This document shows, in pieces, positions 23,181 to 35,365 of a stretch of 37,483 nt of DNA. The stretch is from contig CAUDNR010000979.1 in NCBI GenBank assembly GCA_958430865.1, forward strand, positions 1-37,483, given 5' to 3'. The number at the start of each line of letters is the position of its first letter. The stretch's first letter is position 1. Source of the DNA: Entrophospora sp. SA101. Taxonomy: Eukaryota > Glomeromycota > Glomeromycetes > Entrophosporales > Entrophosporaceae. The notes under the pieces are model-generated. The model did not search any database and was not told the origin of the DNA. It saw nothing but the letters and a program-made list of their open reading frames with translations. The translations under genes were made by a program, and so were the position numbers.

Positions 23181-24860
23181 ATGATTTTAATAGAAATAGT
23201 GTTGGCGTGTTATAATTTTTTCATGAGTGTTCTCCAAGTCGTATTAGAATTAATAATTCCAAGACCTGTTATCACTGATCCAACTGCAACTCGTTTAAGA
23301 GATTCACAATTAACTGCACAAGTTATACGTAAATTTGAAACAAATTATGGTGATGTACATCCTGATTTCTTTCAAGGAAGTTTTTCGCAGGTAAAAAGTG
23401 AATGGAATTATTTTTAAACATTTTTTCTCTTTATTTTATGGGTGATATAATTTAATAATATTACGTATTAGGCGTTTGATCAAGCGAAAAATGATGTTCA
23501 TTTCTTGATGGTAATACTTGAAACTGATGAACATGACAACACTGATAAATTTAATCGGTAAAAAAGATTTCAAATAATTTTTTATACATTATAATTAATT
23601 AATTAAAAAAAAAAAATTGCTAATGATGGTGATGATGATGATGATAATAATAAAGCGAGACATTGACATCTGAATTATTGGCGACATTTTTACGGGAAAA
23701 TCAAATTTTGGTATGGATTGGTAATGTGAAAGATCCTGAGGCATTTCAAGGTATGTATATAATTATAAATATCATATATATGTATATATTGTATGCGTGC
23801 GCATTTATATATTTTACATTTCTATATTAGCAATATCAATATCTATATTCACAACAATAACAATGTTATTATTATCTTGAATATTAGCGAGTATTACATT
23901 ACAGGCAACAACATATCCATTTATAGCATTCATTGTACTGCAGCCACCAAATGGTAGCTCAGGATCGAGCCAAAAAATGACAGTGGTTGATCGTATTGAA
24001 GGTTGTTTTAATCATTACCCAATTAATTAATTAATTAATTTGTTAACTAAATCTTTACAATAAAGGATTTTAAAAATCAACAACTAAACTAATTTCTTTC
24101 TTGTTTCCTTCTGATTATAATAGGATTTACAACAACAGAGAATATTGTAACACGATTAACAAATCAAGTAAATCGTCATGAAATGAGTCTGAGAAGAATG
24201 CGTAATGAACGAGCAGAACGTGAAGCTGCACGTCAAATACGGGATCAACAAGATATGGCTTATCAAGCTTCATTATTAGCTGATCAAGAAAAAGAACGTA
24301 AAGCTCATGAATTGGCTGAGGCTAAACGATTAGCTGAAGAAAATGCAAAAAAGGAAAAAATACAACGAAAATTAACTGAAGAAAAAAAATTGAAATGGAG
24401 ACGTTGGGCATTATCAGCTTTGCCGGATGAGCCACCCGAATCTGATAAAAATGTAGCAAGATTAAGTTTTAGACTTGCTAATGGTGAAAGAGTTGTTAGA
24501 CGATTTAAGCCAGATGACACTGTTGAGGTTTGCTTATTTTTTGGAGAGAATATAAAATTTGACATTACTTGATTGACCACTATTAATATATATATTTATT
24601 AATAATAGATGATGTATGTGTTTGTTGATACATATTTTCTTCGTGAAGATCATTCATCATCATCGTCAAATTTACAATTTCCACCTGATGATTATACCCA
24701 TAAATTTGATTTCTTGTTAATTTCGCCATATCCAAGAACTGAATATCATGTAGATAAATGTAAAACTATAAAAAATGAAAATGATATTTGGCCAAGTGCT
24801 AATCTTATTGTAGAGTCACTTACTAATGGCGATGATAATGATAATGCCGATGATAATTAG
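23181..24860 (+). CDS. UAS-UBX domain protein, FAF2/UBXD8 (Ubx2/Ubx3-like) family
   Basis: ER-associated cofactor that recruits the Cdc48/p97 ATPase for ER-associated degradation. Exons 23181-23390, 23472-23557, 23656-23750, 23888-24001, 24124-24527 and 24609-24860 join in phase to 386 residues. Order: hydrophobic N-terminus (MILIEIVLACYNFFMSVLQV, residues 1-26), the membrane hairpin region; FETNYGDVHPDFFQGSFSQA then FLMVILETDEHDNTDKFNR and ATTYPFIAFIVLQPP, a UAS thioredoxin-like domain; VVDRIEGF; a coiled coil rich in Arg/Glu/Ala with DQQDMAYQASLLADQEKERK; a C-terminal UBX domain (SFRLANGERVVRRFKPDDTVE...). Acidic Asp/Asn tail. Metazoan FAF2 has an N-terminal UBA domain; none is visible here or in 200 bp upstream. 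An upstream exon cannot be excluded, since AG precedes the ATG closely. Confidence 0.9.
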
Positions 24861-25762
24861 TTAATATTAGTAAATTAATTATTACATTTAATAAGAACAA
24901 TAAGAAACTTTTTTTTGGGAAAGTATTTATTTTTTTTATCAATTTCATTAAATATCCAATAAAATGAATATATTTTTTTTTTGGAAAAAATTCAATAAAT
25001 TACTTTGATTGTACATCGAACTTTTGATATTCCAGAAATTGTGTCAGCTAGAAATATTGACTATCTAAATGCATCAAATCTTGTTTTGTATAATTTATTA
25101 GATATTTGATTAACTATATGTATGATGTGACTATATCTCTCTATTCGCATCAATGAATCTACTTGACCGACTCTGATTCACATACCCGATTAGCATCATT
25201 TCTTCCCAAGTCTACTTACATGTTCCGTTCTTTCTTTTAATTGTCTCTTTTTAAATAATAATTGTTATTTTGAGAAGGTAATTATATATATAACTATAAA
25301 TATTTATAAAATAATAATTAAGAAAATCAATAAACAAATCTTCCCGAGTTCTCTGGTTCCCAGAAATTTGATGAGTATAGATAATATCATTTTCCGCTTT
25401 GACGAGTAATTCAGGCGAAGCACCAACAATTTGAAACTCTTTTATTCCATCATCTTGTATGTTTTATATCAATTTAACTGTCCTCAAATATCTACAGACA
25501 TTAAATGGATGAAATGTGGTAGGTCTAGTCAATCTTTATGAAGGGACTGCCTGAATTATATCACCTTTGACAATATGCTATTTCAATTTGGTAACAAAGG
25601 CTGGTTGTTAAGTACATATTTCGCTTTGTGCTACCTCTAACGATGATATTGTTGGATAATTACTCTGGTTTTGATAGCAGACGTTTTATTTTCTCTGATT
25701 CTTGCTTATAATGAATCCCAGACTTTTTTGTTTTTGAAATTATCATGACAAATGCGTACATA
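24861..25762. other. Intergenic region
   Basis: The 3' flank of the UBX gene, with an AATAAAAT-type polyadenylation-like signal at about 24957-24965, then AT-rich sequence without open frames or clear repeats. Confidence 0.4.
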
Positions 25763-25957
25763 TACAGTCTACTCTCTCTATAACGACCACTAAGTAAAAT
25801 TTCTCTATAACGAACTTCCCTTTTGTCCCCGTTTCAATTTTTTATAATTAATTTCTCTCTATATAACGACCATCTTAATAAACTCTCTCTATAACGACCA
25901 AAAGCAGAGGAATTACATATAGGGACAGAGGATTCGTTATAGAGAGAGTGAACTGTA
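25763..25957. mobile_element. pogo/Tigger-like MITE with TA duplication
   Basis: Left end CAGTCTACTCTCTCTATAAC (from 25765) and right end, ...CGTTATAGAGAGAGTGAACTG (to 25955), are imperfect inverted repeats flanked on both sides by TA (25763-25764, 25956-25957). CTCTATAACGA recurs four times inside as a subterminal repeat. The CAGT...CTCTATAACGA end is typical of pogo-group Tc1/mariner elements. Length 191 bp; no transposase. Confidence 0.8.
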
Positions 25958-28896
25958 ATATTCATTGCGTGCCACAAAATCCGGTTTGATCTTTTAAATC
26001 TTTTTGGCTCAAAATATTTCATACAATCATATCCAAGAATTTGGAGATATAATATAAATATAAAATATATAATTAGTATGTACTATAAATATACAGATAA
26101 TTATTGATGTAATTTTTATCTATGAATAGAGGAGGGGCTTAGGTAGTCTGATATATTTTATAGATTTCAAGACCTATTTAAAAGAACACCTTTAACCAGA
26201 GCGTACCGGTCGAATCGAATATTCGGATTCGGATTGGGTTCGAACCAGATTAGAATTAGTAATTTTGGGATAGAATAATTCGAATCGTTCAAACCATTTG
26301 AATATCCTACACGAACCACTAAGATTATTCGAATATTTGGTTTTTAAGAAAAGATTTCTGTGAATTTAAAATTTAAAAAAATGTTATTCATTGAATAAAT
26401 ACAAAATTCTGACTAATAACTTGACCAGCTGTATCTAAACATAGCACTATGTATGAAATAAAGAAAGTTCCCTTTCTAATTTTGGTAAGAGGGCCTTTGC
26501 TACTATGCTCACGAGGAATTTGTTCGCTATGATCATTTCTAAATTTAGCAGTAACAAATAACTTTTAAAACTAAAATCACGCGAAGTCCTATTTTTTGAA
26601 AATTTTAAATTGTTATTGGCATATGGCGCAGCAATAGGAGGTCTTTAGACCGAATCAACCATATGATACCTTTCCAGTTAAGGTTACCGGCTGCAACTTT
26701 TGATGATGGTTGCTACCATCTTTACGTCATATAAAAATGATTGCAACCGTCTTTACGACCATTTTGTTTCTTTTTTTGGATTGCGGCATGGAACACTATT
26801 TCCAGTATGTTACAAATTCCATACTAGTTCCGTGCTTCATACGCGGAATTAAAGCTTGCCTTTTCTATTTCAGTAGGTTACAAATTCCGTACTGATTCCT
26901 ACTTCATACTAAATTTAAAAAGGGGTAATTTTTCAAAACCGTATAAAAAATACGTTAATTCCACATATATATTTTTAACAACGTATTTAACACATGTTAA
27001 TTTCGTATTTTATTTTTCATAGGGTAGATTTAATAAGCTATTTCTAATATAAGATGTGAAGGAACCTTCATAAAGTGTGGAGTTTCCACTAAGGCTCCAC
27101 AGGTGAAGTCCTAGGCACAAGTTAGAGGCCAAGTGAGAGGCTTTAACAGTCTCTTGACAACTATACAATTTCAATAAACCCCAAGTCAAAAGAACCTCCC
27201 CTGAATTTTTCATTGCATCATCATATCTCGAGGCATTCTATGATCATGTTAGCCTTTGCCTGTAGAAGAAATAGGCAAATAATTAATTAAATAATAAAAG
27301 AATAGTAATCAACTGATCAATCGATTTATTTTATTAAGATCCGTATAAACATAAAGACAGAAGATAATAAAAACGTTAAAGGTAGAACTTACATATGAAC
27401 CGGTTCGAACCGATTCAAAAAATATTTTTGATTCGAATCGAACCAACAACGATCCAAACGAATCCAATTATATGGAAGGTCTGGATAAAATAATAATTGT
27501 CATTATAAAAACCATCATTGTTATATTAATAATAATACGGAATTCGTATTTTTTTTCGCGTGCGTATTTTTTGTACTGTTTATAACGTATGTATTCAGTA
27601 TCTTTTCTACTTGTTTTTTTTTATAGAGCTACAACTAAAATTCATTATGTTAGATTATTATACAATTCGCTTTCTATATAATGGACCATTTGGCATAGGA
27701 AAAATTTACATTATAGAGAGAATCTGTTATAAACCGCAATAATTTAAATGTGGTAAATTCTCGATTCGAATTCAGGAAAACAGGATTCAATTAGATTCGA
27801 AATCAAAAACAGAATTTGATATTTGATTTGGTTCAAATCAAATTGGATTCCTGAATTTCTTTTAACAGGGTTCTATTCGAATAAGGTTTATTTGAATGAC
27901 TTGTTTTATTTATTATGAATTTGATATTCGAAATACATTGAATGTTTATTTGAATAAAAGGAATAAAAAGGAATAAAACGAAACGAACGGATAAAATGAA
28001 TAAAACGAATAATTCGAGTGTTACTATTACTATTATGAAAATCTAAACTACATCAGATTGATTTTATCCCAATCTGGGGCTAATAATATATTCACTTTAT
28101 CCGATACTCGTCAAGGTAAATAAAAAATAGATAATTATATTTTATGAAATATAGGTGAATGCTTATATGAATGTTCAGATTTAATTTGACGGTTACGATG
28201 GGAAACATTGCAGTTCCGGTATATATTTTAATAACTCCTCTTATTGTTGTTATTGTCATTATCATTATTAGCTTGCTACTACAAATCTAGATAACCCGCA
28301 ATTAGAAACCTATAATACATAACTGGTAGCAAAAATACAAGAGCGCTCGCTCTCACGCATTTTCTTCGTCTTGTGGCTTGGAGTCTTGATCAAAGTACAA
28401 TACGAGATGATGTTTAGGAAACAGCATATCTTTGAAAAAGATCGATAGAACGCTTGGAAGGCATCGCTCAACTGCAAAAATTCTAAAATATGGCCTTGAA
28501 TAAAGATGTTAATGCTTCTACTTCATTACAACTTACATGAAAAACAGGCGACCAAATAGTTTCACACAATCCACCATTGGTTAACTTAACTCCAAAGTTG
28601 ATCATCATAATTATTTAGAAGCAAAAGAACATCAAATACAATCTATATGGTTAATGGTATTAGATAATGTATATATTCGGTGGTGGTGAAAAGTAGCAGA
28701 TATAAAATGTAGTTCATGTTATTGTTGAAAATAGCTTAACTTTTATTTTCTATAATAAAAAATTTTAATATGAATGTGGGCAATGGCTAAAAAAAAACCA
28801 ATTTTTTTATCGCAAATACAATTTTTTTAATTCCATTTCCGCATAAAGATTAGAACAATAAAAAGATATAAAAATGTGCAATTGTTATTCTATTAT
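25958..28896. other. Gene-poor region of old repeats
   Basis: TTCGAA/GATTCGAATC-rich blocks at 26205-26340, 27395-27470 and 27755-27900 in both orientations suggest worn terminal regions of one or more elements. Imperfect direct repeats (GTTACAAATTCC..ACT..TTCC..CTTCATAC) lie at about 26799-26851 and 26868-26916. A GAATAAAA-like short repeat spans 27950-28015. The minus frame 27010-27213 (ASNLCLGLHLWSLSGNSTLY) looks like read-through of a dispersed repeat. No gene is supported in 28000-28896. Confidence 0.45.
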
Positions 28897-31800
28897 TCAA
28901 ACATCATCATAATAATCTCTAATAATGTTAGGTAAAATATCCATTATTTTTTGTAATTCTGATTGTTCAAGTTCATCATCATCATCGTCATCGTCATCGT
29001 CACCGTCATCACCGTCATCATCATCACCCTCATCATCCTCACTGACAGTCTTATCATCATCGTCATCAATTTCCATTTTTTGAGAATTGTCATAATTATC
29101 GTCATCATTTTCCACGTTCAAATTATTTGATTCACTTATATTTAAAAAATTATTTATGTTGAAGAAATTAATTAAATCATTTCTGTTCTTATAAGTGTAT
29201 ATTTTTATACATCCATCTATTATTAAAATAATGATTGATGTTATTAATAATAATAGTGCTAATAATCAATAATAAGAATGTTATTTATTTATTTATATAC
29301 TAATTTACCATCTCCGCATGTAAATAATAAAGGTTTCCAAGGATGAAATATGACATCTCTAACTTCATACTCTTTTCTCATATACATTATATTATAATAA
29401 ATAATAAATTTATTATTTATTTTAAAAAAAAACCAAGTTGAAAAACTTTATAAAAAAAAACTATACTTTCCATACTTTCATGATCGTTAAGTATTGCAAC
29501 GATATTTCCAGTTCTTAAATTGAATATACAAACTTCACCTTTCATTGTTGGAGCAGCAAGATATCGTCCATTTGATGTGATTCTTACAAGCCAAGAATTA
29601 GAAATGTAACTTTGTCCAAAAAATTTTTTTGAAAAATCAATAATGATGACTCGTTAAAGATTCAACAATATCTGTTGATTACCTTATTTAAATTTTCACT
29701 TACTTTTTATGTTGAAATATTCTAATTGTTTCTAATCGAAATTTACCTCCTATTCTATTTGGATATATCAACTTGTGTAAAATACATACATTATCTAATA
29801 ATTTTAATGCAAAAATTCATAAATCAATAATAATATTTATTATTATTTCTATTAATACATATATATATTATACAAACACATATTATTTCACTATACCTAT
29901 TCTTTCATGTTCAGATTTTTTTAACATCTCAACACCTCTAGTTATAAAATAAGCGTGTTGAGGAATAATAAGCTTTGATGATGATTTCTGTTTATTCGCC
30001 CTTCTCACTCTATTATGATCTTCTTCATCCTCATTCTCATTCCCATCATCACCATCATCTTGGCCATTCAACTCGTGATCTATTTCCACCAATGGTTCTA
30101 CTGGATGTATGAATTTCCCACAATCACAATATTGCGAATATAATTCTTCAAAAGTTTGTAAAAGCTAAATCAAAAAAAAAAGAGAAAGAGATTTATAATA
30201 AAACTAAATAATAAAAATAATAAAAATAATATTTTTTACCTGGCCTGTTTCAAAATCGTATAATTTAACTGTATCATCTGTAGTAGCCAAGAAATATTTG
30301 TTGCCGGTATTTGGAAGAAATGAAACAGTAAATGCCATATCGTTATCGCCATCGTCAATGCATTCTTTTTCTTTCAATGTGCTAAATAAATTATTTAATC
30401 AATCAATTTAATTAATAATTGTTCGATCAATTGATTGATGGCTACTTACATCCAATCATCTTCCATCTTCCATTTAATAAAATTTCCATCTTGGCTTGAA
30501 CTTATGTAATAATTTTCTCCTTTAAATGTAACACTTTTAATTGATAATATTTCTTCAATATGGCCTTCAAGTTTACCAACACATTTTCCCGTTATAATAT
30601 CGAAAATCTAACATATTAATAAATATAAATAATTTAATAAATCGCCAATTTACTTTTTTTAGTATATAAATATATTAATATTAACTTTTAATGGACATGG
30701 TAATATATGATTATCCTCCTCTTTATATTCCCATTTGTATCGATCTTTTAATTTTCCACCAGCAATCAAATGTGTATGAGTAGGTGCAAATTTTCCCACA
30801 TAATATTCTTCAATGTTTTTTTCCTGATTATATCGTTAAATAAAATTTTGTCAGATGATAGTTTTTCTTCTTTTAAAAAAAAAACCATTGGATATTTTTT
30901 CCTAAAAGATCTCCTCCACTCAAACTCAAACTCAAACTCAAATTCTTACTTCAGTATCTCTCATTGTTTGAAGCATTGTTAATTCTGTGGTATCCCATAT
31001 TTTAATAACTCCAAAATTACTAAATGAAGCGAGCATTGTGCCATCAGGCGAAAGAACCATACCACTAATAGGGCCTTTGAATTATATAATGAGCAATCTT
31101 TAGTAATTATTAACATTATCTTTATACCATTAATAACAATAGTTACCGTAATCTGTTGCTTTTACATCAAGTAATTCAAGTGGATTTTGTTCATTTATAT
31201 AATTTATCATTCCATGACCACTATTAGCATGAAATTGCCAATAATTATCAGGGAATTCTTTAGATAATTTCTTAACTTCTATAGCATCATATGGTTGAAG
31301 TTTTGGTTTCTAGTTCATTGTTAATAAACAATTATTATATTAATCAATTAATCAACAATTTCTTGATTGCAAAAAAAATTTTTACCAAAACTTCTGGTAT
31401 TCTTTTCCTAGATCTTAAATTATGTTGTTTTGTGAAAAGACTTTGTTTTTTATTAACATTTCCAGTCTGTGACTCCTCTTCTTCATATTCATCGGCCTTT
31501 AATTTTTGCTTCGTTGATGCTAAACCTGTTTTTGATTTACCATTATTATTATTTGTCGTGTATTTAGCATTGATATTTCCATTTGTATTTGCATCCGTTA
31601 ACGTTATTGGTACTGACTTTGTTGATATTGATGATGATGATGATGTAGAAATATCAGCATCCGCCTCCTTGTCTTTTTTGCTTGTTCTAATAATCCTGCT
31701 AGATGTTTTACCATCATTATCATTGTTGATAGTATGTTGAAGTTTTGAAGTTATTTCAAGAAATTTTGGTTTTTTTATACTTTTAGACTTTATTTTTCGA

Positions 31801-32028
31801 GGTTCAGCGATTTGTGATTTATGCCGAGTTGAATCTCGAAGCATTTGCTTGAATTCATACTACCGTTCAAACATATATAATGTTTGCAAACAATATATTA
31901 AAAAACCATAATATTAAAAAAATTATATTCTTTCTAAATATATAATATATATATGTATATTTTTTAATAAATTAATAAATTGAATCTTCTCTTACGGCAG
32001 GTCTTGTGGCAGGTTTTTTTACACCCAT
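28897..32028 (-). CDS. WD40-repeat protein of unknown role, basic N-terminus and acidic tail
   Basis: Twelve exons joined in phase give about 702 residues: 31996-32028, 31386-31859, 31147-31309, 30950-31074, 30686-30823, 30450-30607, 30240-30381, 29897-30164, 29704-29794, 29476-29609, 29309-29371, 28897-29216. Start MGVKKPATRPA. Residues 12-169 are basic and disordered (KIKSKSIKKPK..., Thr/Asn/Lys). Then PKLQPYDAIEVKKLSKEFPD and WQFHANSGHGMINY precede WD40 blades: ISGMVLSPDGTMLASFS...IKIWD, EGHIEEILSI...SSSQDGNFIKWK, FLATTDDTVKLYD, an Asp/Glu-rich insert, WLVRITSNGRYLAAPTMKGE, RDVIFHPWKPLLFTCGDDGC. The tail is almost pure Asp/Glu and ends IIRDYYDDV. Charge pattern suggests a nuclear or chromatin protein, by inference only. 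The exon 9/10 junction is the least certain. Confidence 0.85.
30918..30942. repeat. CAAACT hexamer array in an intron
   Basis: Four units of ACTCAA/CAAACT in tandem inside the fourth intron of the WD40 gene (between exons 30950-31074 and 30686-30823). A microsatellite; no function apparent. Confidence 0.7.
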
Positions 32029-33210
32029 CTTTTAAAAAAATTTTATTACTAAATTTTAAAATTTTTAATTCGTGTTTTTCAGAGTTGTCTCCCCTGTTTC
32101 TATTGAAACCCCCATGCTAATATGATCAGCAATTTCAAGTTGATGCCATTCCTATATTAGAACTAGTGAAAACTCGAGGCAGGAAAGCTCCAAATTATGA
32201 CACGTGACCTTAGACCCATAAAATATTAGTATTGGCACATTTTTTTATTCGGAAAAAAATTTAAAGATGATGTTATCGCAAAGTCATATTATATTTGTCT
32301 TGGTCTTTTATTTCTGAAATTATAATAAATTAATATGAGTATTTAAGTTCCCATATACAAAATGGTTGTAGAATAAGCATATAGTTGAATGTATTAAAAA
32401 ACATATGCAAATTATACATATATCGTGCACTAACTCGTTAGTAATTAAGAGGAAATTTAAAATGCCAGATTTACCTTCGGTTGATTTTTTGTCCAGTTTC
32501 TATTGAATCCATTATGGAATGCGAAGAAATAATTAGTTCATTGAAGTATCTTTATAATAAAACTTTTTGAATTCAAACAGAAGGTTGTTCTTTTGGATTT
32601 GTCCTTTTAGTTTAGGTCACAGTAAATTTGTTTATTTATTATTATTATTATTAAATTCTTCGTCAATTAAATTCAGAATATTAATATAAATTCTTGTTGA
32701 ACGTTATTATTATTATAATAATATGTAAACAATGCATATATTTGTATTCTTTAAAATTGTTTATCAATGCTGCTGCTATTTTTTAAATGTAAAAAAGAAT
32801 TGAAGTTATTCAATCGTGAAAGTATTTTTTGGGCATCCACAATTTGATGACGGTTTATTATCAATTGATTTATTTGAGAAGATTAATTTTTAAAGAAAAC
32901 CTATTGTTATTAAAAAAGTACATTTCAAATAGAAAAATTACCATTATTTTTTAATAGGACGAGTGGATCGTATTCAATAACATAAAAGTCAAATTCTCGC
33001 AGCATGTACACTATCCTAATGAACCCAACTTTGAAACTGCTAAAATGGTGATATGTAATGGAAATGGAAAATGTCTTTCAGAGGGAAGTGCGAGTACTTT
33101 GATGGCTTTATGCTTGTGTTATGGCAGCATAATAGGAAGCATGCGTCTATTATTAAATAAACATATTTTTATGATTTGGAAACATTGTTTCAATCCTTAA
33201 TTGCATTCAA
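32029..33210. other. Upstream region of the WD40 gene and gene-free DNA
   Basis: AT-rich. A plus-strand frame at about 33000-33199 (SQHVHYPNEPNFETAKMVIC then NGNGKCLSEGSASTLMALCL) is open for some 65 codons without a family match or usable upstream exon. Otherwise no feature. Confidence 0.35.
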
Positions 33211-33213
33211 ATA

Positions 33214-33812
33214 CACAATAAAGTTCGTTATAGTGGACGCTTGGTTCCAGGAATTTTTGTCCACTCTAACGAATTTCCACTATCTCTTTATAGCATTATA
33301 AATAAATAGGACAGTTTTTTTATTAGTAACATATATACATAGTAAATAATTATAAAATAAAACTGTCCAACATAAGTTGTTTTGCATTATCCTGAACATA
33401 TTTTATGAATTTTTGATTTAAATTCTTGATAGCTAATTGTAAAATTATCTGGTGGATTTTTTAAATATCGAATCACTTTTTCTAAACTATTGATGCCTCT
33501 TTATCAGAAATAACCATCATTTCCACTTCTTCAGGATTTGGCTCCACTGCTCTAATAATTTCTTCATCAGTAAAAAAAAAGAGGATAATGTACAAACATT
33601 AATTTATTGTTAAAAAAAAACTTTTTTGTTAACACATTACCATTTAGGAACCATATTAACATTATAAATCAAATTTTTTAAAAGCCACTATACACAATAA
33701 AGAGATTTTATAACGAACAAATTTTATTATAAAGAGAATTGGGGAAATAAAAAAAGTCCACTATAGACAAAATCCCACTATAACGAGATCCACTATAACG
33801 AGCTTTGACTAT
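33214..33812. mobile_element. Decayed pogo/Tigger element with relic of transposase C-terminus
   Basis: Left end ...AATAAAGTTCGTTATAGTGG(ACGC) at 33216-33240; right end, reverse complement, AGTCAAAGCTCGTTATAGTGGATC, at 33785-33810: imperfect terminal inverted repeats, with more TATAACGA copies at 33708-33715 and 33779-33786. On the minus strand at 33495-33571 lies DEEIIRAVEPNPEEVEMMVI then SDKEA, like the acidic C-terminal end of pogo/Tigger (CENP-B-related) transposases. Stops follow and the DDE core is missing, so it is a deletion derivative. Confidence 0.65.
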
Positions 33813-34331
33813 ACTACTTTGTAAAGTTGTATAGGGCTCAAATTCTCTAATCAAGTATGGACATTGTCAGCGTACCGTTGTAAATAATTGCAAAATTTGT
33901 ACATTCAAAACCATATTCTGTTAGGCGATGAATATTATACGAAAATTTTATAAACACAAAACACATGAATATATATTCATATCACGAAAATTTATACTTT
34001 TTGCAGGCGAGTGTTGTACATGGTGCATTCGAATTTTACATGAAAATTGTTTAACTCGTATATATGAAGATTTTAATCTTTAATGATTAAAAAAAAAATC
34101 CAATTTTCTTTGATGTGTGTACGAGAAGCAATACACTGGCAAAAAACATACGAAATATTTTTATCTCATTATAAACTTTATTACACATTCGATAAAACAC
34201 TAAAGTTCGTAAAGAATTTGAAAATAAAATAAAAAGTGATTGCTATTATTATCCTCTGTGAATGGCTTTGGATGTTCTATAAAGATTACAAATCTAATAA
34301 CATACTTTAAAAGTTTAGGAAAAATGAGTTA

Positions 34332-34463
34332 TTAGTCACTCGGATCTTTTTGAAAATCACAACATCTATAAAGACTCATTATTTCGGCTATTTCAGCAGC
34401 CTTCTCACCAATACCTTCGTCACTGTCACGTTTTATATAGGCAAACCAATCTGAAGGACACAT
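34332..34463 (-). CDS. Possible small protein or last exon, 43 codons
   Basis: Minus-strand frame from ATG (34463) to TAA (34332-34334): MCPSDWFAYIKRDSDEGIGE, then KAAEIAEIMSLYRCC and a DFQKDPSD end. Its composition is unlike the surrounding A/T filler, with balanced charged and small residues and a helix-like AAEIAEIMSLY. It may be a real small protein or the final exon of a gene whose upstream exons I could not find. No family recognised. Confidence 0.3.
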   Translation of the reverse strand: MCPSDWFAYIKRDSDEGIGEKAAEIAEIMSLYRCCDFQKDPSD

Positions 34464-35192
34464 TATACCATTTTTTTTTCAAAGAAAAGGCAGTGATATG
34501 AATTTGTTTTTTAGGAAACAACTTTTGTGAAGCAAAGAAAAAAAATTGATGAACTTGAAGAAGATATATAAGAATAAATTCAATTCATTCATGAATAATT
34601 TTATTATATTGCATATTTTACAGGCATGAAATCAGACTTATTAATTTTTTTCCTTCGTCACCTGTTAAAAAATTTTCAGATCTTTCCTTTTCCTCGTTAT
34701 CATTTAAAATCCATATTAATTTTAGATCAAACGGTGGTTAATTACTTTTAATACTTGTATTTCCTCATAAATATAAATTTTTTTGTATGAATTTAATAAT
34801 TATCTGTCGAGCCGCTTTCTTCAAAAAAGTGTTTCTTCTTTATAGAACATGATAATAATAATAAGATTATCTTGTTGTACTACTGCTACAATTGTTCCAT
34901 ATTATTGTTACCAAGCCCCCTTCCTTCTAAAAATTGTTTAGGCTTAAAATTGATTGGATTGTCAATTCGAGTAAGTAGAGCTTACAACTATAAGAAGAAT
35001 TGTAAAAAAAAAAAGTTGATTAATTGATTTTTCCTCTTAAACCTTTATAAGTTTTTATCCGTTGTTTCTTTCTCTTCTTTCTACAGTAATATTTATATCC
35101 TTATTATTATAAATTATATATTATAAGTTATAGGTCAGAAATTATTTTCACAGACAAATTATAAAAAAAAATCATAATATAAAAAATCAAAA
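34464..35192. other. Intergenic region, promoter side of the transporter gene
   Basis: AT-rich, no open frame of note. Pyrimidine-rich tracts (TTTCTTTCTCTTCTTTCTAC at 35066-35086) lie about 100 bp before the ATG at 35193, a common feature of fungal core promoters. Confidence 0.4.
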
Positions 35193-35334
35193 ATGGACAA
35201 AAGACCCAAACAAGCCAGTCATTTCATGGTCATTTTCTCGGTGTCATTTTATCTCACAACCGCACTTGTTATGGTTTTTGTAAATAAGGTAAGGTGAATA
35301 ATATTACAATGATAATAACAGTTAAATATTGATT

Positions 35335-35365
<31 letters not shown>

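Noticed and set aside
26225..26245. GGTTCGAACC words like a tRNA B-box (also near 27400)
   Set aside because: No acceptor stem, anticodon arm or A-box at suitable spacing; the words are part of a wider TTCGAA-rich repeat.
27010..27213. 67-codon minus frame (ASNLCLGLHLWSLSG...)
   Set aside because: No neighbouring exons and repeat-like setting; treated as read-through of a dispersed repeat.
31291..31740. 149-codon plus-strand frame opposite exon 2 of the WD40 gene
   Set aside because: Antisense shadow: the minus-strand frame splices in phase with eleven other exons, while this one is a hydrophobic low-complexity readout of Asp/Ser/Lys codons.
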